Shown piece after piece: positions 41,949 through 57,921 of a stretch of 64,000 nt of DNA. A program made the position numbers and the translations under genes. Within the stretch, counting starts at the first letter, position 1, and each line of letters starts with the position of its first letter. Source of the stretch: Trichosporon coremiiforme (Eukaryota > Basidiomycota > Tremellomycetes > Trichosporonales > Trichosporonaceae); NCBI GenBank assembly GCA_039545355.1, contig BCJJ01000006.1, forward strand, positions 1,054,001-1,118,000. Direction: 5' to 3'. Under the pieces are notes generated by a model, which ran no database searches, was not told the origin of the DNA, and saw nothing but the letters and a program-made list of their open reading frames with translations.

Positions 41949-43742
41949 CAGCACGCAGTCCTTTCAAAAACTGTCAGCTGAGTGTTGAGGACCGAAGCGG
42001 GATGGACGTCGCGTTCTCATCGTCCCACACGCGTGGGTGCGTTGTCAAGCTGATCTGTTCGGAACCGTTTCCGCCTTCTTGGCACACCTCATCAAAGATC
42101 GCAAAGCTAACCATGGAAGCTATCGCGTCTGACACCGCAACCGCTGAGATCTTCGTCTTCTAGATCGCTAGATCCGATCGAGATACGCCCATGATCCCCA
42201 TGGCAGTGGTAGCCCCTCACCATGTGCAGCGGTCTACTAGTGCCGTTTCAAGAAGCACATAATGCGTTTCAGTGTGAGTTGCTCGTGGGAGAATTATCGG
42301 GCTGACGTTCTAGAACCGGGTATCGACAAAATTCGCCGGATTATCGGCTATTTCTCTCATTTCTCTCGCGTTCACGGGCCCCTTGCAACTTCAATCAACA
42401 CCGGTCTCCTCACGATCTTGGACGCAGCTGCCCTTCCGGTTGTAGAGCAATGTTAATCAGACTTTGTCCGTGAAAGGATATGTGAGTGGAAGCAAATGCC
42501 AGCGGGAAGTCGACAACGGTATGGATCCAGTTTAGGTTTAGCCGCTGGTCCTCCACCTGCAGGACTCTGGAGGACTTCCAGTACATCGCCATAACGCCCT
42601 CAGTGGGACATCGGAGCATAGACCAACGGAGACTGTCGATGCGGATACCGCGGAACTCTCCAGCCTGAGATGCTCGCAGACACTCAGGCCCATGTAGCGC
42701 AGCGCATTCGTCTGCCACCCCCAAGTATTTGCGGGCCGAACGAGAACCGCATCGCAACCGTGCCATTTGCCATGCTGCACCGCCGCTGTAACATCGGTTG
42801 GGCCGCGTTGCCCACATGCTCGACGCTGAAGCACCGGGACGTCCTTCTGAGCGACAACCTATAAGTCTATGCAGACTTAGCTCACAGCGTGAACCTCCGA
42901 TAACAGGGCTAACTGTTGACTCCGTCCCGAAACGGCGGACGTCTCGAGTACGAGCCCGCTGGCCCGTTTGTACCGTATACGTACCATCAAACGTACCCGT
43001 CAAGGGCTGGCATTCGACACTTTCCACATTCCTCCTGCTCATGGGCGGTCGGCTCATCGCTAACGACGAACCACATGAGGGATTTGGGTTTGCGAGTTTG
43101 ACGTGTACCCGCCCGCCTCCAGGACTTGCTAGGGACGGCGCACGGTATGTTTGACACACCCTGCAGCTATCCGTGGCGGTGACAAGGACCAAAGCGAATG
43201 GCATCACTAGTCGCCCCCTCCTTGCGGTTCGGCGGCCCTGTGGAACAGTCAGCTCCCTTGCTCCGGCTCGAGCGCTGGTGCGGATGGCCTTCGCTGCCGT
43301 CCTCCGCGAAAAGGACACTGGCGCACACATGCGGGACCCAGCTTCCCAGAACTCGGGGGCCGAGACGGAGTTGGCATTGGGGATCGGCGAATCAGCGAGG
43401 ATGATATGGCTGTGGTAATCAGGGTTTACGTCATGGGGCGGCCACGATATGAGTGTGCCGTAAGGGTGAACTTTGTTTTGTTTTCGTTATTGACACAAAC
43501 AAATGCCTTGGCTGTCCGTTGCTCTCCGTTTTCGAGGTCGATATGGGCTACATGAGCTGTTCTGCAGTGAGCTGTGCCGAATGCGGAGCGGTTTAGTTGC
43601 TCAGAGAGGGCGTTAGTGCTTATGCAGGGCACCATGGCATTGGAGAGAGATCGTACATATGTCACATTGGCTGTGTCAAACAGCCTTTCGTCTGTAGTCT
43701 TGCAATGTTCGTTTGATTATTGGTCATGATTCAGTTGGTTGT
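41949..43742. other. Intergenic, no confident gene
   Basis: A 306-codon minus-strand open frame (42410-43330) starts from a non-ATG codon, has no domain, and overlaps an opposite frame. A possible tiny spliced secreted protein at 42262 is described among the findings. Nothing else was seen. Confidence 0.35.
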
Positions 43743-44404
43743 TCAGTCCTCCTTCTCGGTGTTGGGGTCAAACGGGTAGTGAGGAGCGGAGTTGTCCCTG
43801 TAGACAGCAGCGGCACCGTCCTCCCACGAGATGGGAGTGTGGGTACCGGGCGGGCCCTCGACGAGACGGACCTGGATACCGGCCACGGGCGCCTTGACGC
43901 AGGTGGCGCTAGTGATCCGTCCGGGAACAGCGGCGATGCCAGTGCACAGGTATGCACCCTCGGCAGGGGTGGAAGCCTGCTCGCTGGGAAGACCAAATCC
44001 AAACCTAACAGTCTGGATCTCGGGACCATTCTTGGTACACGAGGCAAGAACGAGGCCATTCTGCTTATTCACTGCAAGTTAGCTTCCGGACCGCCGGACC
44101 GTTTCGTGATAGAGAGATCGAACTTACCACCGATGCACCTATCCTCAACACCAGCGAGACGAAGCTTGCCATCCTCACGGAACCAGCCCTGCTTCTTCTC
44201 GGAGGGACCGCCGCAGTACCAGCCATTGATCGGGTTGCCGATGTCGGTGATACCGTGAGCGTTGTCGAGACAGAGGTCGGTGTCAACGACTCGGAGAGGA
44301 GCAGGGAGGTCTCCAGGCTTAGGGCTGTAGCTCTTCTCACCGGCAGGAGCTGCAGCGGCAGCACCCATGAGGGCGAGGGCAGTGATGAAGGAGGTAGCGA
44401 CCAT
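43743..44404 (-). CDS. Secreted ricin-B-like protein, two exons
   Basis: The exons are 44404-44128 and 44071-43743 with a 56-nt intron (GTAAGT donor, CTAAC branch), giving 201 aa. The signal peptide is MVATSFITALALMGAAAAAP. The core has VVDTDLCLDNAHGITDIGNP, WYCGGPSEKKQGWF, RLAGVEDRCIG and, after the splice, GLVLASC and YLCTGIAA. These are the Cys/Trp landmarks of ricin-B-like units and resemble the module in the 628-2163 protein. Unlike that protein, this one has no low-complexity flanks. A TATA box lies about 115 bp upstream. Extracellular lectin-like binding is likely but unproven. Confidence 0.78.
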
Positions 44405-44516
44405 TGTGTGCAGTTGTGGATAAGGGGTTTGAGTGTGAGATGGTAACTGGCTTGAGTAGCTGAGAGTGGTAGTTGGAAGTTGTTGGTGGCCTCGACAAAG
44501 GTCTGCCCCCCCCGGT

Positions 44517-44524
44517 CTTATATA
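44517..44524 (-). promoter_or_regulatory. TATA box of the 43743-44404 gene
   Basis: The minus strand reads TATATAAG, identical to the box of the 628-2163 gene. Confidence 0.6.
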
Positions 44525-47500
44525 CCTTTCATCGTCGGCAAAAGCTGTCTGCGAGCCACCAGAAGCGGAGAGACATGCCTCCAAAACACCTGAGGACACC
44601 TCCCCATCAAGAATGCCGTCAACCGCCCTGTCACGTCGGGAACGTCTCAAGAAAGGTCGAGGCGAGCTTTGCGATGTTGTCAAGGACTAGGAGTGAACCA
44701 AGGGTTTGCTCGATTGGGGACCATGAGGTGCAGCTGTCGCTTGGCACAGAGAGCTTGAGGTGTTGCCGGGCTATGGTACCGTTAGACCGATGTACGGCGG
44801 AGTTCCGCCTTGTCTCGTCGCGAAGCCCGCGAAGCTGATTCTGGGAATCCGTTGGACGCGGCCTGGACGGGACAGCCGTTGCTACTCGAAGTTGAGCTTG
44901 CTGCCGATCGGCACAGCGGGACAGGGGTCAGGCAGGAGACACCGAGGGCCCCGGCGTCGTAGCCGTGCAGCTGATATGCAGGTCTTCTTGCTTGGCCGCC
45001 CATCAGCCCAGAGATGCGCTGTCCAGCGCAGGCGAACGCGGGCTCAGGTGTGGTATCTGAGGACCGGAGCGGTCCGGAGCCGTCCCGCCCGTATGTGGGG
45101 ATTCGCACCATCGCTTGCGCTATCTCGCTAATTTCCCTCCACCTTCCGTCAGGAGGTCAGGTAGCAAGTTCACTGACAACTGGAATGCTGGTGTGACATA
45201 AGGCTTCGTGATCCTGCAGATACGAACCCTCGGTCGGTTACCCCGGATGTCTGATATCGACCCCGTCCCCTTTACGTCCCTACTGACATCAGGTTCACCG
45301 ATGGTATTTCCGTCCACTAACCGCTGGTCGCCGTCTAAGCGCAAGCATGCGATAACGTCAAGCGAAACCTGCAACCTTTGCTAATCAACATTCCTATCCA
45401 GCAGAGGGAGGGACTCCCGGTTGATCACCGTATTTTGTTTGTTTATTGTTTGTTTTTCTGACCTCATCCGTAGGCATGTGCCCAACTTTTTAGGATTAGG
45501 TCGCAGGCGAGTAATAAGTTTAACAACATTTGGGAGGGGCATGCTTAATGTTTTCCGCTGCGCATGGGGCATGAGCCAGAGTCAGTGCTTGACCCAGATC
45601 GCGGGTGTGGGCAAGTACATCAGCGAATGCGATTTGCTCCAGCACATGAGCTATCCAGGTGAACGAAACGCCAGGGTGAGAGGGACGACGGCGGGCGGCT
45701 GAGGGGTTGCAGCAGCGAAGACGCACGGCGTCGGTGGGGGGGGGGGCGATGTTGTCGTTGTCAAGACCGGCAACGGTCACTGGCGGTCGTCAAGAAGGGC
45801 GGTGAACTCTATCCGTAGACGAGGAGATAAGATTATCGGGTCAGTTCCGTCAGTTCCCGTACATAACAAATTGCGTTCACAGGGTGTGGCAGCCAAGTGC
45901 GTAAGCCCATGGAATACCCCAATCGACCTGTCCCAACATCCTGGCGCTCCTGACCCATGCTTGTCGTGGGAGTTAGGTACACAGCTAGGGTATGCTCCCA
46001 CTACAACCAGTACCAGCAAAGCCCTGCAGAGAGCTGGTTGAGCAACTCTGCGGCCGTGCAGTCGCTTCGCACAAAAGGATGCACTACGTACGAGAGCGTA
46101 CCTGAGCACCGTGGGGGTGTTTGTGTATGTGTTGTTCCTCGGCAAATTCTCCAGACTTATCACTCCCGGTATCCAACTCTATGTCGCTCCTGGTCAACCA
46201 GGTCCACCATTGAGCGTGCTGCGTCAACCGTAGGGTTTTCAGTCTGGTGCGGCGTCATCCGGCGATCGTCCGATGCACGCGTGGGTCAGTTCCAGGTCCT
46301 TCCCAAACATCAGCAAAACGAAACGACACCCAATGGGCGTTGTACCAACGTTACGCAAGCTCGATACCAGAGGCCAATGCCCAAGCCAAGAACTTTCTCG
46401 GACACAGCGGAGGAACCGACGCCTTTCCACTCTGCGCAGCGCTTGTCGTAATCTGTGCACTGCCTTTGAAGGAGCATTACATCCTGCCATCTGCCAAGGT
46501 TTCGCGCTGCTCACGGTCCACTCGCCGCAGTAGCTGTCCAGCTCAACGGAACACGGGAGGCTACCCTTCCCCTCTCCGGGCTACCAAGCTTTCACTCCGT
46601 TCCCAATGAAAGGAAAGCTGTACCGACGAAGAAGTAACTCTCATTGGCGGGCGGGCATGGCCTTGGTCTTTGGTAGTAATGAAGGGGATCATTCGAAGAC
46701 CGAATGCACGGGTTGTTAGCCCGAGCTCCGCGGCTTATGTCATGTGGTGGTCTTACCTCATATTCGGTTGTCTCAGACTGTGGTAGCTTTGCTCCGCTTC
46801 TCACTAAATCTCGTTTGGCTGTAGCTTGAGCGGTCTTATTTGTGTCAATGGCCGTCAGCCGGTCGGGCATGGCCATGCTGTCGCAATGACGCCGACCTCA
46901 GGTCGGCAAGCACAAAAGGGAAGGACCGGGAGAGACGCCGATGAACCTCCGAGTCGGATCAGGCAGACCGATAGAGTTGAGGAACGGAGGAATAGTTCCA
47001 GGAGTGAAGTGGCGGGCCATGTGATCGTGGTTGATCATCGACGTTACCGATCGCAGAGACAGGCTTCAAGCTCGAGATTCCAGCACAGCCCACTAATCCC
47101 AGAGCTCCGGTTCTTCCCAGCTATCTCCGGACAAATCGGCCGCACCGAGATAGTGAGCCCGGGCCATGCCAAGATGTCAGCACGGGCTCGGACTTGAACC
47201 CGAACACTTTCACCACAGTACCCAGAGCTCCGTGCTACCGGGTCCCTTGCCTTGGAAACGAGCGATGACTGTTCTGATTCACGATACCACCCGAGGTTCC
47301 AGATTGTCACAGCCCTAGCAGAGCATGCCACATGTGGCCCCTCTGAGGCATCGGGGAGGTGGTGGGTCTAATAGTCAGTCTGACAGCCCGACCGAGCCTT
47401 TTACGGTGTTGATAGAAGAGCAGGTTCTCTCACGAGTGCCTGATGCGCCCCGTCTACCTGGACGTAAACACTGTGAACAGCATTGGCTGGCATCAACAAC

Positions 47501-47636
47501 TGGCGTGCGCGTGTCAGTCTACCGATGGCTCTCTTCCCCAAACACAGGCTCATCATCATAACGGCTGTCAGGTGGACACCAGCAGACGCTGCCATCCGAA
47601 GGACGCACATGTGGACATGGTAAAAAACATAAGGTG
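44525..47636. other. 3.1-kb gene-poor region
   Basis: No domain-bearing frame, transposon end or splice array was found. It holds an A/T-rich patch near 45420-45500, an 11-G tract at 45736-45746, and a tRNA-like hairpin with a B-box-like sequence at about 47177-47236. It may contain decayed sequence. Confidence 0.4.
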
Positions 47637-47717
47637 TGGGACGAGGGCGGATCGAACGCCCGACCTCAAGAATTGAGTATCTTCACTCTCGCGCTCTCCC
47701 AACTGAGCTATCATCCC
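47637..47717 (-). tRNA. tRNA-Phe(GAA) with an 8-nt intron
   Basis: Hand fold on the minus strand: acceptor GGGATGA/TCGTCCC with discriminator A, T8-A9, D stem GCTC/GAGC with loop AGTTGGGA, and G26. The anticodon stem is CGAGA/TCTTG. The loop is G32-T33-GAA-G37, then an 8-nt intron (atactcaa) and T38. The variable loop is AGGTC and the T arm is GGGCG-TTCGATC-CGCCC. Position 32 is G, whereas eukaryotic tRNA-Phe usually has C there. Confidence 0.92.
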
Positions 47718-47889
47718 AATCACGTCAGCCGTTTCTTTGGCCTATCTAATACGGCCTGTCAAAATTTCTCGAGAATTGCGAGTTGGCTTCGGCGTCCCAA
47801 AACACTATGATATTGCCCCGGAAAGCTGCAGAACGCGCAGCAAGCTTAGGGAATAAACTATATAGTCCATGCATGCAGGTTCTCAAAGC

Positions 47890-50800
47890 CTATGCTAGTT
47901 TGTTGAGACACTCTAGTCGACGGCGAGTCTTCTCGCGTACGATCCAGTCAGCCTCGATGATGCCGTGGCCAGACACCCGTCCGAGTGCCTGGATAACTTC
48001 TGCCGTCTTCCGGTTCTGTGCACCGAGCTTGGCGAGGAGGTCCGAAGCGTACTCGACGTCAATGAGCTCGTTGCGGAAGATGTTGGGAGGCTCCTCCACG
48101 AACAGCTCCGTGCTTTTGTCGTCAGACTGCAGGAGAGCGAGGTCAGCCGCAACGCCGTCCGTGTCCAGAGCCTTGGAACAGAGCCACTCCGCCCACTGCT
48201 CCTGCTCCGAGGCATCCATGAGTTGCGACTCAAGCCAGCTCCACCACAAGTCGACCGCCTTCTGCTGCACGACCGGACGCCTCAAACCCAAACCGCGCTG
48301 CACGATCGACGCCGCTCCCTGACGGATCTCGAGGTCATCGTCCTGAAGCAGGGTGAGAAGAGCGCATTGCAGGATAATCCGCGTCGTTGAGGACGGGCCG
48401 TACAAGACATGGACCATGTTCTCGAGACTGCGGAAGGCAGCCATGCGGCTGGGTTCGGCCTGGAGTCAGTTGTTGTTCACGGAGCCATCTCAACTCACGT
48501 TCTCCTCCGCAGCTGCAGCGGCAACAATCTCGGCCAGCTTCGCGACACGCTTAGCGTCCTCGCCGGCGCTGACTCGACCCATGGCAACCAAGGCCACCTC
48601 TTTCAAAGGCACGCAACGCGTCTTATGGTATCGCTTCCAGACGATGTCGGCAATCGTTGCCCGGTTCTCCTCGAATTCTGGAGTCGATGGCCAAGACGCC
48701 AAAACGTCGAAGACGGCAGTGTGCACACCGTCGCCAACAGGCGACTGACACAGCTTAACCAGCGCCTTCAGCGTGGCAGCAGTGTGATCGGCAGTGCTGA
48801 TGTGCTCCACGGCGGTCAGATGAGCATCCTCAGGCATCGACGGGTGAAGCAAATCCACGACGTTCGAAGACAGGAGCGCCTTCGCAGCGCTGGCACAGAG
48901 AAGGTCGACACCAGGGGCATTCGACCGCCTCAGAGACGACAAGGCAATCTCCCTCGTGATCGACGGCAGCGAAGGCGTGAGCGGTTCGACAAGGGCGGTG
49001 TACGCGTTCACGCAATCCACGGCCGCTGTGACAATGGTGGGATTGCGTTGCTGCCAGAGTGACTCGCGCATACGGTCTTCAAGGATACGTCGGTCGTCGG
49101 CAGACACCTTCTCCCACTGGATAACGTCCGTGATCAGATGCTCGAGGAACAGGAGTCGTCCGTGAACCAGGTTAAGGTCCATCGACGAGTGGGAGATGCG
49201 GGTGGCCGTAACCTTCGCCTTCTCCACGGCCTGGTCGGGGCTTAGCAAGCTAGACAGAGCCTGGCTTGCCACAGCCCTGACTTGAATGTCCGGGTTCGAC
49301 AAGTAAGCTTCCACGATAGGACAGAGCTGGGCAGCCTCGGTAGCCCCATCCTGAGACCAGCGCAGAGACCTCAAGATGATGAGCACCGGGAATAACGGGG
49401 AGTGCTCGCCCAGACCGGTTGGACCAGCGCGACGATTGCGGACGAGAAAGTCGTTGATCCACGGCATGAGGGTCGGATACTTCTGGACCCAGGACGCCAG
49501 AGTCTGGCGGTTCGCCAGGGCGGCTCTTGTTCCAGCCTCACCTTGCGATCGGGGATTGTGGTTCAGCAGGCGGTGAGACAGGGTGGAGAAAATGATCAAG
49601 CCACCGTTTCGGACGTTCCAGCTGACGAGTTAGCACTGTGCTCTGCCATCCCATTGCAGATCGAAACGTACTTTGGTGAACCGAATGCCTGCAACGCGAC
49701 AGTCACAGCCCTCTCAAAGTACTTCTCCAGGTAACGAGAGTGCTTCGCGTCCAGGAGGAGAATCTTGAGACAGTTCAAGGCATGGACCTTGGCAGCGTCG
49801 GGTGAGGGAATGTCAAGGCGGGCCATTGTGACCAGCGCGTCGACGGTGTACTCCAGCAGGTTCGCGTCTGTCGAGACCAACGCCAAGATGGTGTATGGGA
49901 GGGCAGCAGATCTTCGGAGCGTGGAAATGTGTCCCTTTCCGATTGTGTACAGCTCGGCCTGCGGTCAGCTCGCTACATCACACCGGCCGAAGACTCACCT
50001 CCAGCCACTCCTTCACGAGATCCTTCATCTCCGTGTGACGAAGAGCGTCCACTACCGAGCCGAATGCAGGGGCAATCTTCGAGAACGTGCCCCTGTGTCG
50101 GACCTCATGCAGCCACGTGAGAAAATGATGTCCGGCGTGATCCACTTCAGAACGCGACCACACCTTCTGACCCTTAACCTTTAGGGGCGCGGTGATGATA
50201 GCCGCCAGCAGGTCACTGGCTTCCTTCGTTGCTCGCCAACAGCCGCTCAGCAGCCCGGTGTGATCCAAGTCCTCCTCATCGTCGCCGTCGCCAAGTACAT
50301 CGTACGCCTTAGCAATCTCGTGGGCGACAGTCTTGTCCTCGGACTCGGGGCCCAAGGAAATGACCCTCGAAGTCACGGCCCAAACGCGCTCGACAATCGC
50401 AAAGAGCTGGTGCAGGAAGGGTGACCATCTTGATTGTCCTTCAGGAGTAGTAAGGTCAAGATACTGTACCAGTTCCCTGTCGTCAGCTTTGTCCAGATTT
50501 ACCCACGCACGCAATGGCGCTCAGGAGTCCGTGCAGCGGGAACTCAGCGATTCCGCTTGCGAGATCTGCTTCGCAGCGCTGCAGATGGTTCCCCAACAAC
50601 TGTAACATGCCCTGCAGGAAGGCAGTAGCAGCATCGTCTCCCTGAGGTTGAATGACCTTTGTGAAGAGAATGCTGAGGGCTGCACGACCTGCCTCAGCTT
50701 GGGTGTTCCTAGGGTGGTTTATAGACATTTTGGCGGAAGAAAGCAGCGCCTCCGTTGCCGCACTACTCGGTTCAAAACCTGGAAGAGGAAGCGGTGACAG

Positions 50801-52295
50801 AGCGATCCTGGCTGTCAGTGTCTAGATAATCCACCGTGAACTTACACATCTCTGGCAGATGCCCGCATCTCAGTGAACTCGGAGGCTTGACATGCAACCA
50901 GCGCCTGTACTCGCACCGGCGTGTACACGTATGCACCCTCCGGCTGTGAGCCAAAGACGTCAAGATACCGCTTCAGCAAATTCAAGGCAAAGATCGCGCG
51001 AACAGCAGGTGTCTCGCGACAGGCCAGAATCGCTGGAGTGGTGTAACTGTCCACAAACCATAAGTGGAAGGCTGCAGCCGTAGCTAGCCTCTGCTCCAAG
51101 ACCGCGCGCTGCTCGGGCGTCGTCTTGGGCCGCTTGGCATCACGGGCTCCAGCATTCTGCATATCCTTTAACCTTTTGAAGAAGTGATAGACTGCAGAAC
51201 TCATGTCCGTTCGCCCGCTGCCGTCAGTTTCTGCAAAAAACACGCGAAAGCTCACCCAGCCTGAGGAAGCCCTTCGTTCCACTCGAACCCTTGCTTGATC
51301 AAGCTCATGACCCTCGCGTCCAGCAAGTCCCTGATACCGGTAACGAGTTCGAAAGCCATGATGCGTAGCCTGTAGTTGTCGTGGTACAGGGCCTCCTGCA
51401 GCTTCTCCTGATCCAGATCTGCGAGCGAGATCAAGCCGTTCTGGACTCCGAAAGCGGCGACCATGATCCAAGCGGCGAAGCACTCATCCTCCTGTCCTTC
51501 GCTGGCCGCCTCATCCAACATTCCCAGCAATGTATTCAGAGCAGTGGGGTAGTCAGCGGCGAGCGGAGGCAGGAGGTAACGGCTGACGACCACCACGTCC
51601 TCGCCGTCTTCGGTCACGAGCTTCGGCAGCAGGGGCCGCAGCATGGCCCTGTCGGCCGCGACACCCTCATGCCCGGCGCGTTCTCTTCCCAAAGCCTTAG
51701 CAACCAGAGCCCCACGAACACTCGCGACACCGTCAGAGCTGGTCACATCCTCCAAGAGCTTGGCCAGGAGATCGATGGGCACCAGGTGAGCCGGAATGGT
51801 GTCCATCAAATGCCCGAGGGTCACGAGCGTCGAACGAACACTGAGATCCTGGCGGATGGTCTCCGACCACAGCGGGAATAGGATCTCCTCATGACACAGA
51901 CGGGTGGCAAGCCGTACGACTGCTGTGAGAGCTTCGCCGGCGCGTTGCGGATGAGGTTTGGTCGTGTGCGCCAAGCCCTGGCTCAAGAGGATGCCTAACG
52001 AAGCACGGGGCTCCAGGGCAGTGCCCAGCTTCTCGACAACGGCTCCAAGCAATGGTTGAGGAATCGAAGGCAGCTTCGCGATCTGTCGACACAGGACGGT
52101 GAGATAGGCCAGACGGCCTAGGACATCCTCCGAACCCTCGCCGGGCGCACAAACAAAATCGATAGCGTCTGTAAGTGTTGTCCTGATGTCAGCCAGATTT
52201 CGGACAATAGCTTACCCAGAGGTGAGCTCTTCGGGACTCTTCTTCAGCAGCGCCTTACGCGCTACCTCGCAGGCAGACGCGTTGCGCTTGTCCAT
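47890..52295 (-). CDS. TRM732: TRM732/THADA (DUF2428), tRNA 2'-O-methylation cofactor
   Basis: The exons are 52295-52216, 52182-51256, 51217-50846, 50807-50511, 50476-49999, 49958-49672, 49621-48499 and 48459-47890; all phases agree, giving 1377 aa. The protein is an alpha-helical HEAT-like solenoid. DUF2428 landmarks are present: LLSGCWRATKEASDLLA, HEVRHRGTFSKIAPAFGSV, STLRRSAALPYTI and NWNVRNGGLIIFSTLSHRLL (this one assembled across a splice). LFVEEPPNIFRNELID lies near the C-terminus. In yeast, Trm732 pairs with the methyltransferase Trm7 to modify position 32 of certain tRNAs including tRNA-Phe. It diverges from PRP16 over 219 bp, and a tRNA-Phe gene lies 172 bp past its stop. Confidence 0.9.
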
Positions 52296-52514
52296 GGCGC
52301 GTGCTCGTCCTCGGAGATGGGTAAGAGATAGGAGTAGATTGAGGGTCTGATAACAGATCGATCACCCGAAAAATTGGTTCCGCCGGTTCTATGACAACAA
52401 TATCTCGACGGTGTTGCCGCCGACTTGATGCAACCTCCACTCTTCCTTCGTCTCCTCGCCGTGTGGAGGAACAAGCGACGAGTGCGATCCCTATCCCCAC
52501 CTTCGACCACAGTC
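52296..52514. promoter_or_regulatory. Short divergent promoter between TRM732 and PRP16
   Basis: Only 219 bp separates the two ATGs, so both genes must share regulatory DNA. No TATA box is evident. Confidence 0.5.
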
Positions 52515-56628
<4,114 letters not shown>

Positions 56629-56707
56629 CCTCCTCTCTTGTACTTCTTGTAGTGTACCTGTGACAGCGCAGGGGATAGACAACTATGCATTGATACAACT
56701 AGACCGC

Positions 56708-57921
56708 CTACAGCGTGGCGATGTTGCCCCTCCGGCTAGCGTCGAGCGTCATGGCATACTCGCGGGCCGCGGCAGTGTACGTTCGGCTCGCGCGTGGCCA
56801 GGGCCAGTCGTCCGCGTCGAGTGGTCGGCGCCAGGCAAAGTCGTCCTGGGCAAGTTCCGCGAAACCGTCCCAGGCGGCGGGTCTGGCGTCAGCAAAGGCG
56901 AGCGAAGCGAGCCGTGAAGATAGCACTAGTGGTTCGGTGGGAGTGGTAGTGGTTAGAGTGTGGCAGAGGGAGTTGGGGAGAGATGGCAACGAGGAATCGC
57001 CTGTGTGGCAGAAGCAGAAACAGATACTCACGCCGGCCCGGCCCTGGTCAACTTTCCCTTCGACGCTCCTTTCCAAATCCTGTCAATTTCCTTCTCCCTT
57101 CGTTCCCTCCCCTTCTCTTCCTTCTTCTGCCTTGCCGCCTTCTCCCTCGCTTCCTTTTTCTCCTTGGCCGCCTTCTCCTTCTTCTCCTTCTGCTCTTTCT
57201 TCTCCTTCTCCTTCTTTTCCTTGGCCTCTTTCGCCTCCCGTTCCTTCTTCGCCTTTGCTTCCTTTGCCATCGTGAGCGCGATCCAGCGCTGGGCCTCGAG
57301 TTCGCGCGCCGCGTCGGTCTTGGCGACCTCCGCCGCCCGCTTTGACCAGACCTTGGCACTGGCTACGGAAGCCGCTTCGGCAGCGGCTTCTTGAGACGCA
57401 AGGTGCTTCTCCCACTCCCTCTGGGATTGCTGAGCCGCGGCGCTGGCGTAGGCTTGCCATGCCTGCATCGTTGCTTTCTCCTCTTGCTGTGGGATGGGCG
57501 GGGCCGAAGTGGAGGAAGATTGCGCTAACGTGGCGTACACGAGCCAGTCGGTTTCGGTTTTGGGCCACTCGGCTGCGCGTTGCGAATCTTGCGCCGCTTG
57601 CAGGGCTGACAGGTAGAAGGCCCAGTGAAGGGATTGGCTGGGACCGAACGGCGGCGTTTGTGGTGGAGGAGAAAAGGGGGAGGAGGAGGAGGACCGGGAG
57701 AGTCTCTTGAGGTACGACTCGACCTGTTTCCGCTGCTTCTCCCGCGCCGCTTGCTCCTTCTTTGCGAACTCCTTCTGTTCTTTGGCAGTCAGGGAGGGGT
57801 GCCCGGGACACTTGGGACAAGACGCTGTGTGCTCGCCGGGTGCGTGCCAGGGATGGCGAGTTGAGGGGATGGTTGAGTTGCGGGAGAAACAGCCGGGAAC
57901 CGCAGACTGGCTTCGAGTCAT
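56708..57921 (-). CDS. Uncharacterised Lys/Glu/Ala-rich coiled-coil protein
   Basis: Two exons, 57921-57032 and 56882-56708, joined across a 149-nt intron (GTGAGT donor, CTGAC branch), give 354 aa. The N-terminus holds a CPKCPGHP motif and then KEQKEFAKKEQAAREKQRKQ, a charged helix. The middle is Gln/Ala/Trp-rich (YATLAQSSSTS, AWQAYASAAAQQSQREWEKH). About residues 235-285 are nearly pure Lys/Glu/Ala, predicted long coiled coil. The spliced C-terminus is acidic and Trp-rich (WDGFAELAQDDFAWRRP). No family is recognised. The frame extends upstream, but 57921 is the first ATG I can support. It is convergent with PRP16, 79 bp between stops. Confidence 0.65.

Noticed and set aside
42410..43330. 306-codon minus-strand open frame
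   Set aside because: No domain, non-ATG start, and Cys/Arg-rich composition without pattern; first ATG is far inside. Kept only as a note in the intergenic entry.
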